Positions 25,096-33,810 of a stretch of DNA of 64,000 nucleotides are shown one piece after another; the first letter of the stretch is position 1, and each line of letters opens with the position of its first letter. The stretch comes from a gamma proteobacterium NOR5-3. GTDB lineage: Bacteria > Pseudomonadota > Gammaproteobacteria > Pseudomonadales > Halieaceae. Position numbers and translations under genes: made by a program. A model generated the notes under the pieces. The model was given only the letters and a program-made list of their open reading frames with translations. It had not been told where the DNA came from and searched no databases. The DNA lies in contig DS999407.1 of assembly GCA_000158155.1 (NCBI GenBank), positions 253,919-317,918 of the forward strand, in the 5' to 3' direction.

Positions 25096-25566
25096 CTAAA
25101 AGGTAATGGGGTCAATCGTCGGGTCTTCCCCGCTCTCAAGCATAATCTTGCGAGCTTGACCCTTCATCTCAGTCAATATTGTCTCGACGCCATCCGTATC
25201 AGATGCATTTTCAAGCAACCAATTACTGATTTCACGAAAACCGGTAGCAGCGTGTTCCTCAATTGACTTCCATGCCTCTGCGTCGTTTTTGTCCCTGAGT
25301 ATCTCACCGTTTTTAGCGTCCTGAAGCGCAAGCAGAAAAGCTACGCTATCCATTTGCCCTCGCGCAAAAATATCGTCGTAGATCTCCGGCCCACGATTCT
25401 TGCTATCAACAGCAGTCCGCTCATTCCCTGACGAGCGACCGACCATTGCCGCGAAAACCATTGCCGACATATAAGTAGGAAATATCTGCTTACCGGCGGA
25501 TGTATTCTGCTTCGCCAGCCTATCGGCCAATCCAGACATGTCTTTAGCAATATATACGGTAGCCAT
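25096..25566 (-). CDS. Dnd-associated protein 4-like
   Basis: 156 residues. The order FPTYMSAMVFAAMVG, RGPEIYDDIF, DSVAFLLALQDAKNGEILRD and IEEHAATGFREISNWLLE resembles the DNA phosphorothioation-associated protein 4 family as I know it; exact motif boundaries are from memory. No enzymatic motif. GGAGGTG is seven bases before the ATG. It lies three bases after the DndD-like ATPase gene, implying a stoichiometric partner. Confidence 0.6.
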   Translation of the reverse strand: MATVYIAKDMSGLADRLAKQNTSAGKQIFPTYMSAMVFAAMVGRSSGNERTAVDSKNRGPEIYDDIFARGQMDSVAFLLALQDAKNGEILRDKNDAEAWKSIEEHAATGFREISNWLLENASDTDGVETILTEMKGQARKIMLESGEDPTIDPITF

Positions 25567-25569
25567 ACG

Positions 25570-27591
25570 TTACACCTCCAATATGAGCGTACGCTCTCTT
25601 TTTCTACCATACAGAGACTGCTCAATTACCTTCCCTTGAATCTCTATCTCATCGGCCGGCCGCTTGCCTCTTTCCCCCTCCTTCTCAGATATTAGGACGC
25701 ACTCCTTACCAATCTTTGTCCTTATCGCCTCGTCGACCTGGCCTTTCCAATGTGAACTAGACAATAGGAGGATTAGCTGGCGTGAATTCTTCGGCAGGAA
25801 GGATGCTGTCGCACGGCGATAGGTTTCATCCAACTCACCGAACGGGGCATCGATGACAAACGGCGCCACTGTGCCACTGACCAAGAAGTCGTCATCAAGG
25901 TTTTGACGCTCTTGAGCAAGCTTGATCAGCGCGGATACGAATCCCAAATTAAGCAGCAAATTCTCGCCTTTGCTCTTGGCAACAATAGAGCCATCGGTTT
26001 TGACCAAATTAAAGTCGAACGTCTCTGTTATATCCACCCTGTAGTCCTTGCGGGAGAACTCCTCCAGGATGTCATTAACCGCCTTTTCAATGTTAGCTCT
26101 CGCCTCCTCCTCATAATCTCCTAGCCGCTGTTCGCAACGTTTGACCATGGACTCGATAATCGTTTCGCAAGCTTGAATTCGAGCCAGCCGGGCATCTGTG
26201 CTAGTTTCCTTGCCGATCTTTCGGTCCGTCGCTTTTAACTCTTCTTTTAGCCTCTCCAAGCGCGAATGCTCTGTCCCAATATCTCTATTCGCCTTCTTGA
26301 GAGCTTCTTTGGCATTGAGCGCTTGCTGCTGCAGTGAGTTAATCTCATCGACATCGATACCATTCAGCTCAGTATTAGCTTCATTGATAGCAACCTCCAA
26401 CGCTCCCACCTTTTTATGTGAAGCGTCTAGCTCCGATTCGTAGCGCCCCACCTCCGATAAGAACTCAGTAGCCAAGCCCTTAATCTTATCGGCTACAGCC
26501 CGAGCCTTCTGCAGCCGCTGCTGTATCAGAGCAGTGTTCGCAGTTTCTATGAGAGACAAAACACTCTTGTAAGCATCGGTTCCTTCCTTCAGCTCTCGCC
26601 CGCAGATACACTCGGCCTTTTCAATCAAGTCTTTAACAAGCGTTTCATCATACGGGGCGGGAATCCTTCCCTTAAGAGTCGATTCGTCGATAAAATCCAA
26701 ACCCTCACTTGCGAGATCAAAGCCATACAGCGCCCAACCATATTTCGCAATAAGAGCTTGCCTTTCCATATTAAGTCTACTTATCCTGCTCTCCTCCGAA
26801 TCTTTATCTTTGCCTTTAGAGACTATTTCACGCTGCAGCCTACTAGCGTCCAGATTACCAAAGGCCACAATTTTTTTGGTTGACGACTCGTAAAGCTGAT
26901 CAAAGTCAGAGGCGCTCTGCTTGTGCTTCTCAATCTCTTTCTGACAGCTAGCGATATTGCGCTCTAGATTTTCCTTGGCCTTTACCGCTGCATGTAGCTC
27001 TTGCTTGCCTTTAGACAAGTCCCGGATAGTTTTAGTCCATTTTGTTTTTACATGCTTTAAATCGTCCACTGCATTTTCAGCGAATGTAAAACCTAGAATG
27101 TCTCGTATCGCTCGCCGAAACTTCTGGCCGGACTGCCTCGAAGATATGTTGGAAATACCCTCGCCGTGAAAAAAGAAGTACTCGGCCATGTCGTTCGGCA
27201 ACACGCTGTTTATGAATGCTTTAGGGTTTGGGACGTCCGCATAATTCCCATCTAATTCAATTCTGTAAACCTTCAGATTTGTCGAAGGAGCATCATTTTT
27301 CTCCCTTTGCACTAAATATGTATCGTCGCCCTCCTCAAAAAGTACTTCTACCCTGCAAGCTTTCTTACCTTCCTTGATTGCCTGATTGCAGATGAGCTTA
27401 TCAGGCTGCTCAAAATCGTCTGTCACTCGATCGAAGAAACACCACAAAATAGCATTCAAAATAGTCGTTTTACCGACCCCATTCTCCCCGTGAACGAGAG
27501 TGATATTTTTCCGGCGATCTGTCGAAAACTCGAGATAGTTCTCTCCATAGAATTGACGAAAATTTACCATCATCAAATTTTTCAGCATCAT
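25570..27591 (-). CDS. DndD-like SMC/Rad50 ATPase of the restriction operon
   Basis: 673 residues. Walker A HGENGVGKTTILNA starts near residue 34. MAEYFFFHGEGISNI near residue 145 is equivalent to the DndD FFFDGE segment. Long coiled coils flank a central ECICGREL zinc-hook-like turn near residue 330. Walker B is FVIDAPFGELDETYRR near residue 573, preceded by KSKGENLLLNLG where the ABC signature belongs. It is a divergent paralogue of dndD, in a separate convergent operon. Expected role: ATP-driven motor or sensor in the restriction module. GGAG is nine bases before the ATG. Confidence 0.85.
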   Translation of the reverse strand: MMLKNLMMVNFRQFYGENYLEFSTDRRKNITLVHGENGVGKTTILNAILWCFFDRVTDDFEQPDKLICNQAIKEGKKACRVEVLFEEGDDTYLVQREKNDAPSTNLKVYRIELDGNYADVPNPKAFINSVLPNDMAEYFFFHGEGISNISSRQSGQKFRRAIRDILGFTFAENAVDDLKHVKTKWTKTIRDLSKGKQELHAAVKAKENLERNIASCQKEIEKHKQSASDFDQLYESSTKKIVAFGNLDASRLQREIVSKGKDKDSEESRISRLNMERQALIAKYGWALYGFDLASEGLDFIDESTLKGRIPAPYDETLVKDLIEKAECICGRELKEGTDAYKSVLSLIETANTALIQQRLQKARAVADKIKGLATEFLSEVGRYESELDASHKKVGALEVAINEANTELNGIDVDEINSLQQQALNAKEALKKANRDIGTEHSRLERLKEELKATDRKIGKETSTDARLARIQACETIIESMVKRCEQRLGDYEEEARANIEKAVNDILEEFSRKDYRVDITETFDFNLVKTDGSIVAKSKGENLLLNLGFVSALIKLAQERQNLDDDFLVSGTVAPFVIDAPFGELDETYRRATASFLPKNSRQLILLLSSSHWKGQVDEAIRTKIGKECVLISEKEGERGKRPADEIEIQGKVIEQSLYGRKRERTLILEV

Positions 27592-27597
27592 AGAAAA

Positions 27598-27807
27598 TTA
27601 CTCCGCGAACTCTTTTCTCATCAGATTTTCAAGCTCATCTCTACGCTTTCGATCGCTAGTTGTCTCCATACCGTAAAGGTGTCTTTTCTCCAATTTGACG
27701 ATCTGCATTAGCAAAGGGTCGACTAGGGTACCTCGCTCTTCTAGAAATGAAGGATCTTCCATGATCTTTTCAATTAGCTCAGATGCTTTCATTTTCGTAG
27801 TGCTCAT
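27598..27807 (-). CDS. DNA modification system-associated small protein
   Basis: 69 residues. Helical and charged, with VDPLLMQIVKLEKRHLYGMETTS and an RRDELENL helix. This EKRHLYG pattern matches small proteins usually found beside DndD-like and helicase genes of DNA modification systems. Its start overlaps the helicase end by 29 bases and it ends six bases before the DndD-like ATPase. An in-frame ATG five codons downstream is an alternative. Likely a linker or adaptor between the two neighbours. Confidence 0.68.
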   Translation of the reverse strand: MSTTKMKASELIEKIMEDPSFLEERGTLVDPLLMQIVKLEKRHLYGMETTSDRKRRDELENLMRKEFAE

Positions 27808-29959
27808 AATTTTGAGACTCTATTTCCTGACGTATTTTTTTGATATCGACCTTGTATTCATTGGCCATATCTTCAAGGTCCCTATTAACTTCCTGGGCAT
27901 TTATCGCCACTCTTGCAAACTCACAAGCCCTGAGCATTTCTTTCCTGACCAAGTCGAGAAAACAAGCAACTCCGATATTCATGCTCGATGGGACAACCAG
28001 GAAATCATGTATTGTGGCGATATCTTTACCCGGCGCGACCCTTAAAACTCGCCCTCTGCGTTGAATAAACTGCCGTTCATTTCGTGAGCTAGCCAGCAAG
28101 AACGCCTGCCGACAAGATGGCACATCAAAACCCTCATCCAGGACACGTATAGCAACCAAGCCATCGATTGACGCACCGCGAAAGTTCTCCATGATCGCAT
28201 CGCGCTGACGATAAGATTCCTCGGCGGTAAACCTTGATGTCTTCCAACCATATTTATGTAAAAGCTGCGCAACCCTACTTACATCTCTAGTACGATCTTC
28301 GACGACATCACTCTCAACAGACCCATCGCCGCAGTAAAACAAGGTGTGTGGTTCGACTTCGCTAGTCTGCAAGATTGAGTCTAACTTTATAAACTTTTGT
28401 TCTGCAGAACCTAGCACGCGAGCTCTCGCCATGAGGAGCATCATTAGCTGATTTTCGTCTATCGAACCGCCCTGCTCTTTTATCGCAAATAGCCTCGATA
28501 TTTGATCACTAAGATGCTCATACGCTTCACACTCTTCCTCACTCAAGCTCACGCAGTGGATGAGGTATTTGTACGGCGAGAGTACGCCTTCATCGATAGC
28601 TTGGTCGATTGAATAAGTTGCACGAATACCACCATAGTACGACTCGAGTGCCGTTCTCTTTTGATCTTCAAGGGCTGACCATGGTGTCGCCGACAGTCCC
28701 AATCGGTAATCGCACTCTGGAAGCTTCTTTACTATTTTCTCCGAAGCGTGGTGATGGCACTCATCACCAATAAAAATCAAGTGCTTCGGATTTATTCTGC
28801 TTATGGCCTCCTGAAAATCCTTTCTTACAAGCGTAGCGTTGACGACAACGGCAGCTGCAAAGTTTTTGTCCTCAAGAAGACCGAAATTGGATATTTCTCG
28901 ATTTAATTGCGTCTTCCAGCTAGCTCTTGCCTTATAGCAACGAACCGGATCAATTCCAAAGATATTGAGTACAGAGCACCACTGGTCGGCAAGGATTTGG
29001 TACGGCACGGAAACAACTAAAAATGTCTTGGTTCCTGCATTTCGCCTTGCTTCAAAAATTCGGACGACACCATAAATGGCCGTAATAGTTTTGCCCGCAC
29101 CAGTAGCTAGCGCTAGAATCCCTCGCCAACCGCCCGCCTGCCACTCTTTGAGAGCCTCAGTTTGATGGTCCTTCATCACAAAATTCTGCCCATTCAGGAC
29201 ACTGGGTATAAAAGGGCCTGACGACAGGTCGCCTGTCATCTCAAACTGATCTACGAGAACCTGTTCAATGTCTGGAGGTGGAGACACCTGCTGATATATC
29301 GAGCGAATACGATCATACGTATCAGATGGTAATTCCAGCGTGACCGTGTTTTTCAGCCGTCCGTTCCACAACCGATCAAATCGATCTTCACAGGGTTTGC
29401 CGTAAAGCTCATAAACCTCCTCTTTCCAATTCGGGTACACATGAATCGACTCAAAATTAAACCCTGGAATCAAGGCATGAACACTTTCGTTTGCCGATCC
29501 TTGGAATACTAATTTCTGACCTACCTCATCCTCCATGATCCCAATCTTTTCGTGATACATACCCCTTCTGACGATGGCTACCCTGATCTCGAGCCGTCCT
29601 ATGGCCACAAGCCAGCTCAACAATTTGAGTCGATGCCTGAGAATGTCATTGTCGATATCAGTAATGGCTTTAACGAGAAGCCTATCTATGCGGTCGAGCG
29701 CTACTTTCTGCCTCTTTCCTTCCAAAACCGCTTCATATTCATCGTCGTCAAGTACGCTCCCTACTACGAGGCGCATTGTCCCGCCGCCCTTAATAAATTC
29801 ACCCATGCCCTGCATAGCGTATGAGAGCATCGATGCGGAAAAAAAACCGACAGCGCGGTCGTATCTCACCGCAGTAGAAAGGGCCGGAACGTAGAAGTCG
29901 TCAAGTAGTGACGAGTCATCACTGGCATAGGTAGCGCGTAGCGAGGATTGATCAAACAA
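27779..29959 (-). CDS. Phospholipase-D-like/superfamily 2 helicase, Dnd restriction type
   Basis: 726 residues. The N-terminal ~200 residues form a PLD-like domain (VGFFSASMLSYAMQGMGEFI, then YHEKIGIMED and FQGSANES near residues 132-156), giving one H-x-K half-site. The helicase follows: LALATGAGKTIT near residue 281, GDECHHHAS near 396, SATPW, and FIQRRGRVLR near 636. This architecture matches the helicase-type restriction enzyme of phosphorothioation systems. It probably cleaves or blocks unmodified DNA. The start appears to be TTG at 29959 with GGAGT twelve bases upstream. First gene of a five-gene operon. Confidence 0.85.
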   Translation of the reverse strand: MFDQSSLRATYASDDSSLLDDFYVPALSTAVRYDRAVGFFSASMLSYAMQGMGEFIKGGGTMRLVVGSVLDDDEYEAVLEGKRQKVALDRIDRLLVKAITDIDNDILRHRLKLLSWLVAIGRLEIRVAIVRRGMYHEKIGIMEDEVGQKLVFQGSANESVHALIPGFNFESIHVYPNWKEEVYELYGKPCEDRFDRLWNGRLKNTVTLELPSDTYDRIRSIYQQVSPPPDIEQVLVDQFEMTGDLSSGPFIPSVLNGQNFVMKDHQTEALKEWQAGGWRGILALATGAGKTITAIYGVVRIFEARRNAGTKTFLVVSVPYQILADQWCSVLNIFGIDPVRCYKARASWKTQLNREISNFGLLEDKNFAAAVVVNATLVRKDFQEAISRINPKHLIFIGDECHHHASEKIVKKLPECDYRLGLSATPWSALEDQKRTALESYYGGIRATYSIDQAIDEGVLSPYKYLIHCVSLSEEECEAYEHLSDQISRLFAIKEQGGSIDENQLMMLLMARARVLGSAEQKFIKLDSILQTSEVEPHTLFYCGDGSVESDVVEDRTRDVSRVAQLLHKYGWKTSRFTAEESYRQRDAIMENFRGASIDGLVAIRVLDEGFDVPSCRQAFLLASSRNERQFIQRRGRVLRVAPGKDIATIHDFLVVPSSMNIGVACFLDLVRKEMLRACEFARVAINAQEVNRDLEDMANEYKVDIKKIRQEIESQNYEHYENESI

Positions 29960-30400
29960 AGCGTGCCGTGACTCCGTTGTGGTTTTTAAGCTTGAAACTA
30001 AACCTTTATGTAATGTCCGTGACGCGCATTAGTCTTGCCCAACTCGCCGCTTTAAGCAACACATCTGCCGTCGAAAATAGCACACATCTGTTGCCGACAA
30101 ACGCTTGAGGGGAATGGAATCGAATATACCTTCGTGAATGAGTTGAACTTACATATTGTCACGTGTATTCAACATGCTCGATAAATCGATTCTGCGACAG
30201 AAAACTCGATGCAGTTGGACGCGATCAACGAGTGCACACTCCCCTTCGCGACTCTAGATGCTAATGTCGGCCTACTATTTGCCGGCGATGAAGTTCTCCT
30301 CGAGTTTAAACAGCTCACGTTCCCGCCAATGAGAACTAGCCTCAGCAAACAGTCAAACTATTTGATTCGAACTTAAAGCAAGCGCGCAGCGTTTCTATAC
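29960..30400. other. Intergenic region between restriction operon and DUF262 gene
   Basis: About 440 A/T-rich bases without a credible ORF. It should contain the promoter for the helicase-led operon. No terminator, repeat or RNA gene was recognised. The size argues that the DUF262 gene upstream is a separate transcription unit. Confidence 0.45.
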
Positions 30401-32215
30401 TTATAGCGACCACGCAGGCCCAAAATACGAGGTGGCTAGATATCTCTGTCGGTCCTCTATAGATTGCTCGGTCCAATGTCCTGAGTCCAAGAATCCATCT
30501 ACCTCGCCAGGCAGCCCCAGCGTCGAGGATGCGTAGTTTTTGCCCTTATTTCCCGTCAGTTTTTCGGAAATCCCTTTATTTTTTAATCCGCGATTGGTCT
30601 TTGCGGGAATCGCCAAGAGATTCCCTACGCGCCAAATCAAGCGTTTGTACCGGTCCGGGTCAGCACTTTTTAACAAGGACATGTTTGGCCAGTCCTCAGC
30701 CTTTGGGGTCTTAGGCGCGATATGTTCAAGGTCGTTAAACGCTGCCTGCGAAAGCGGCAAAGATCCTCCTTTCGCCAACAAAGATTCTTCGATCTTGTAG
30801 ATCACATAGAAGCCCAACTTGCTGTTCGTAACAGACAGAGACGAGAAGGCCGTCTGACATTCGACATTAGGAACTAGAGAAGCCAGGTGAGCAGCCCCCG
30901 CAACCCCTGTAGGATCACTACGCAAGAGCTCTGCGTACTTACCAGCTGCCTCGGCCAGATCGGCAACGTCACCTTCCAACAACTTCATATAACGAAAGCA
31001 GAAGTGCTCTACATCGACGACGCATTTCTCAAACCTAGATCGATCCTTGGCATTGACCTTGTAGCACGAAAGAAGAAATGCATACGCCAGCTTTATTCCT
31101 AGCACTTCGCCGATCCACTTAAGCGACCGGTTCGTTTTTTCAGACCATGCCGATGAGTCTCCTGTTAACAGCTTTTCAAGCGCGTCAGAGTCTTCGTTCA
31201 GCTCACCGATATAGCTGGCCGCAACTGTAGGAGCGTTCAATCGGGAGGAAACGACAGAAAATAATCGAGACGCCTGACAATATTGATGCCGGCTAATCTG
31301 CGAGTAATGCATTATCTCGGGCGCGGTCAACTTGTCTTGACCATCCACAACAGCCTTTAGATCAGACCAGCCGTCCTGCACTGCAATGAGAACAGAGCTG
31401 ACCGGCGCTGCTACCCGCAGAGCGTGATTCTTAATAAGATCCGACTGGCTGAGACTTACACCACGATTATTCATCGATTCAAAAAGCGTGTAGCAAGCAG
31501 ACTCCGAGCCAGCGTCTATTCGCAGCAGAATGACTGTCTCTAGCAACATATCGACGAGGGCTCGCACTCGCTTGTCTTTATCTGATGTTGCTGCAGGAGA
31601 AAATACAAATTCCTCGATGCGTTTTTCAAGCAGCTCTACCGTCTCGCGGATTCGTAGCGCCATTTTGTCGGATTTCAGCAAAGCGACGGCACGAGGATTC
31701 GAATCAAAGAATGAGAGTCGCTCGGCGGCTGACATAAGCTCTCCCGTTAACTGCCCCAGGAACCACTCAACATCTGCGGAGTGAGACCGAACAGCAGGCA
31801 ACCATTGACCAGAGGAAAAGCGCGCCAACAAATTCGCCAAGTTTCGGTCATACCCCTTACGCTGACCCGGATCAGCAATCAGACATAAATGTTCAGAGAT
31901 AACAGAAAGGAGCACGGAGAGAGTGGTCAACCTTTGCTGACCATCAATTACATCAAATTCATTGTTCGCTGCAGATGAAGGAATGACCATTAACGCTCCG
32001 AGAAAGTAGCCATCCGGATTTGTATCTAGGTCATCGTGAGTTGTATTCGCTTCATAATGATCGACCAGATCTCGCCACAACACTTCAACATGCTGATTTT
32101 TCCATACATACTCGCGCTGATACGCAGGAATTCTGTAGCTTGGCCCTCCGAAAATATCCGTCAAATTCATCGCGCGCGCGTTTACAACCGTCGCAGGGTT
32201 TATTCTCGCAGCCAT
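30401..32215 (-). CDS. DUF262/DUF1524 restriction protein (SspE/GmrSD-like)
   Basis: 604 residues. The N-terminal DUF262 domain has IPAYQREYVWKNQHVEVLW and the ParB/Srx-like NTPase motif FDVIDGQQRLTTLSVL near residue 87. The C-terminal DUF1524 domain has NDLEHIAPKTPK near 493 and RVGNLLAIPAKTNRGLKNKG, the His-Asn arrangement of an HNH-type nuclease. This fused layout is shared by GmrSD type IV enzymes and by SspE, the phosphorothioate-sensing effector of Ssp systems. It could sense phosphorothioate made by the adjacent Dnd genes, or attack modified phage DNA independently. GAGGG is six to seven bases before the ATG. Confidence 0.87.
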   Translation of the reverse strand: MAARINPATVVNARAMNLTDIFGGPSYRIPAYQREYVWKNQHVEVLWRDLVDHYEANTTHDDLDTNPDGYFLGALMVIPSSAANNEFDVIDGQQRLTTLSVLLSVISEHLCLIADPGQRKGYDRNLANLLARFSSGQWLPAVRSHSADVEWFLGQLTGELMSAAERLSFFDSNPRAVALLKSDKMALRIRETVELLEKRIEEFVFSPAATSDKDKRVRALVDMLLETVILLRIDAGSESACYTLFESMNNRGVSLSQSDLIKNHALRVAAPVSSVLIAVQDGWSDLKAVVDGQDKLTAPEIMHYSQISRHQYCQASRLFSVVSSRLNAPTVAASYIGELNEDSDALEKLLTGDSSAWSEKTNRSLKWIGEVLGIKLAYAFLLSCYKVNAKDRSRFEKCVVDVEHFCFRYMKLLEGDVADLAEAAGKYAELLRSDPTGVAGAAHLASLVPNVECQTAFSSLSVTNSKLGFYVIYKIEESLLAKGGSLPLSQAAFNDLEHIAPKTPKAEDWPNMSLLKSADPDRYKRLIWRVGNLLAIPAKTNRGLKNKGISEKLTGNKGKNYASSTLGLPGEVDGFLDSGHWTEQSIEDRQRYLATSYFGPAWSL

Positions 32216-32987
32216 AACTATTCCCTCGTCGATTTTTTAGGGTTAGAGAGTGTAAACATCATAGTCCTAACCATACGCGTGACTTCACCAAGCCGCGCGT
32301 CTTCAGTTCGGGACCGTCTCCACACCGATCAGCACCGCATACCGCTGGCACCAGACTGATGCTAACCCTACCGACAAGACACGGGCAAGTTCGCCTGTGC
32401 GTCCGTGACGTGGCAGATTTTCCGGGGACTTACGGTCACGCCTGCAACGAACAATCCTCGCCTTACCCAAGTGACTCAAGTCTTGAGTCGGGGAATTGAT
32501 ACCAACAAGCTCTGACCGCGTAACACGGAACTTGCTGTTCGATCTCGAGTTTCGAGATCAATGTAGCGGAAGCCGCCAAATCGATCTCGGACGTCCATAA
32601 CGACCTCATCAAGCTCACGCTGCGACCTCCCGATACCAGCGGAAGAATCGCTGGAGTCGGTCACCCTCTGTACAGATCCGATGGACTACATCTGGACCGA
32701 CCTTCACTTGGTTCTCTACGTACGCAAGGCGATCCTCGAGATACGGCAAATAGGCCGTCAAGTTAAACACCCACAGACTTTAAAGCTCTATCACAGAGAA
32801 GGTATCGAGGTAGGCGTAACGCAGAGCCACCGTCTCTAACACGTCACTGCCTTCAGATACACGTCGCCTCCCAATCGAATGCGTCTTAGTTCTGGCAAAT
32901 TAATCCCTCGCAGCCAGCAAAATGGCGCTTCAGATCTCAGACAACTAACCTGCTCCAATCACTGAAAGCTTTTTCCGTCAGGTCGCG
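32216..32987. other. Decayed, apparently non-coding DNA
   Basis: No intact gene. On the minus strand around 32644-32826 a protein-like but stop-interrupted reading appears (LRYAYLDTFSVIEL, a stop, SLWVFNLTAYLPYLEDRLAY), which looks like a remnant of an unknown gene. The promoter of the DUF262 gene presumably lies at the left end (32216-32300). Confidence 0.4.
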
Positions 32988-33500
32988 TTAATACTGAGCT
33001 CGCACCAGGTGACTTCCTCGATTGAACAGGTAAGGAGCCGCTGCATGGGCAGTAACGACTCCCTGAGCCTGCTTTATCAATGTAAACTTTCGCATCTCAC
33101 GCTCCCTCACCTTGGTCGCTTCATACCCATGAAATTCGGCAAGCTGTGCGTTTTTCTCTGTCAGGTTATTCGCATTTCGACCTGTGACATGAATGGCGTC
33201 AGGAATAACCTCTCGATGGGCAACCGGATAGTTGAGTAGCTTATCGGTGACAGTATTCCGTGGCTCACTTACACTGCCCCGGAGTAAGCGCTTAAAGAAA
33301 CGTTTGGCAGTGGTTCCAATTACGTTTGGCCTGTAGATAAGCATCAACTACTTCACCATGCCCACCAAAAGAAAGTAGGCAATTTTAGACGAAACGCTTC
33401 GCGGCCAACCCTGATGCCCTGCGCAGCCAGAAGGTCTTCGATATCACGGTGCCAGAAATTGAAACGATAGCAGAGCTCGGCCGCGCAGCTGGTGATGTCG
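32988..33500 (-). pseudogene. IS6-family transposase relic
   Basis: Two out-of-frame pieces of one transposase remain. The N-terminal piece (about 33376-33500) reads CYRFNFWHRDIEDLLAAQGI, the helix-turn-helix start of IS6 transposases. The C-terminal piece (32988-33347) has RFFKRLLRGS, then VTDKLLNYPVAHREVIPDAI, NNLTEKN, REREMRKFTLIKQAQGVV and HLVRAQY. The central DDE core is mostly missing and frames are broken, so it is inactive. No terminal inverted repeats were identified. Confidence 0.75.
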
Positions 33501-33735
33501 GGAGGGAATCGGTGAGGCTTTGTATATATTCATCCGTCCAGTCTATCAATCTAGACCGGCTAGGTATCGGCTATCGGACGACTATCAAGACCCGTTCTGA
33601 AAAACTTCTATATTCGATGCGCCCCGTGTGAATTGACACGCTTGCCGATATATGGGATTCGTGGATAGCATAGTAGCGTTTGGTTACCCGGTTTCGAATC
33701 AGTAGTGAAACCTTGACCTATTTTTGGAGCTATTA
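33501..33735. other. Promoter-bearing gap before the HEPN-SNF2 operon
   Basis: About 235 bases between the transposase relic and the leader ORF. No gene. It should carry the promoter of the plus-strand defence pair; several T/A-rich patches could serve as a -10, but none stands out with a matching -35. Confidence 0.35.
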
Positions 33736-33810
33736 ATGATGGCAGGTATACCCATAGCGGCTCAGCACCGAAGTCTTAAGCTTTCATTCCTACTTTGCGT
33801 GGAATGGTGA
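33736..33810 (+). CDS. Putative 24-residue leader peptide coupled to helicase gene
   Basis: ORF MMAGIPIAAQHRSLKLSFLL followed by CVEW and TGA. TTTGGAGC stands six bases before its ATG, a better ribosome site than the helicase itself has. Its stop overlaps the helicase start as TGATG at 33808-33812, so ribosomes ending the leader could reinitiate on the helicase. It may be a mere coupling device rather than a functional peptide. Confidence 0.5.
   Translation: MMAGIPIAAQHRSLKLSFLLCVEW

Noticed and set aside
24522-29959. DptFGH restriction genes
   Set aside because: None of the five proteins shows the DptF, DptG or DptH pattern; the helicase with a PLD-like domain and the DndD-like ATPase fit another restriction type.
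32476-32664. Sixty-two-codon minus-strand ORF
   Set aside because: No ribosome site, no family resemblance and it lies in visibly decayed DNA.
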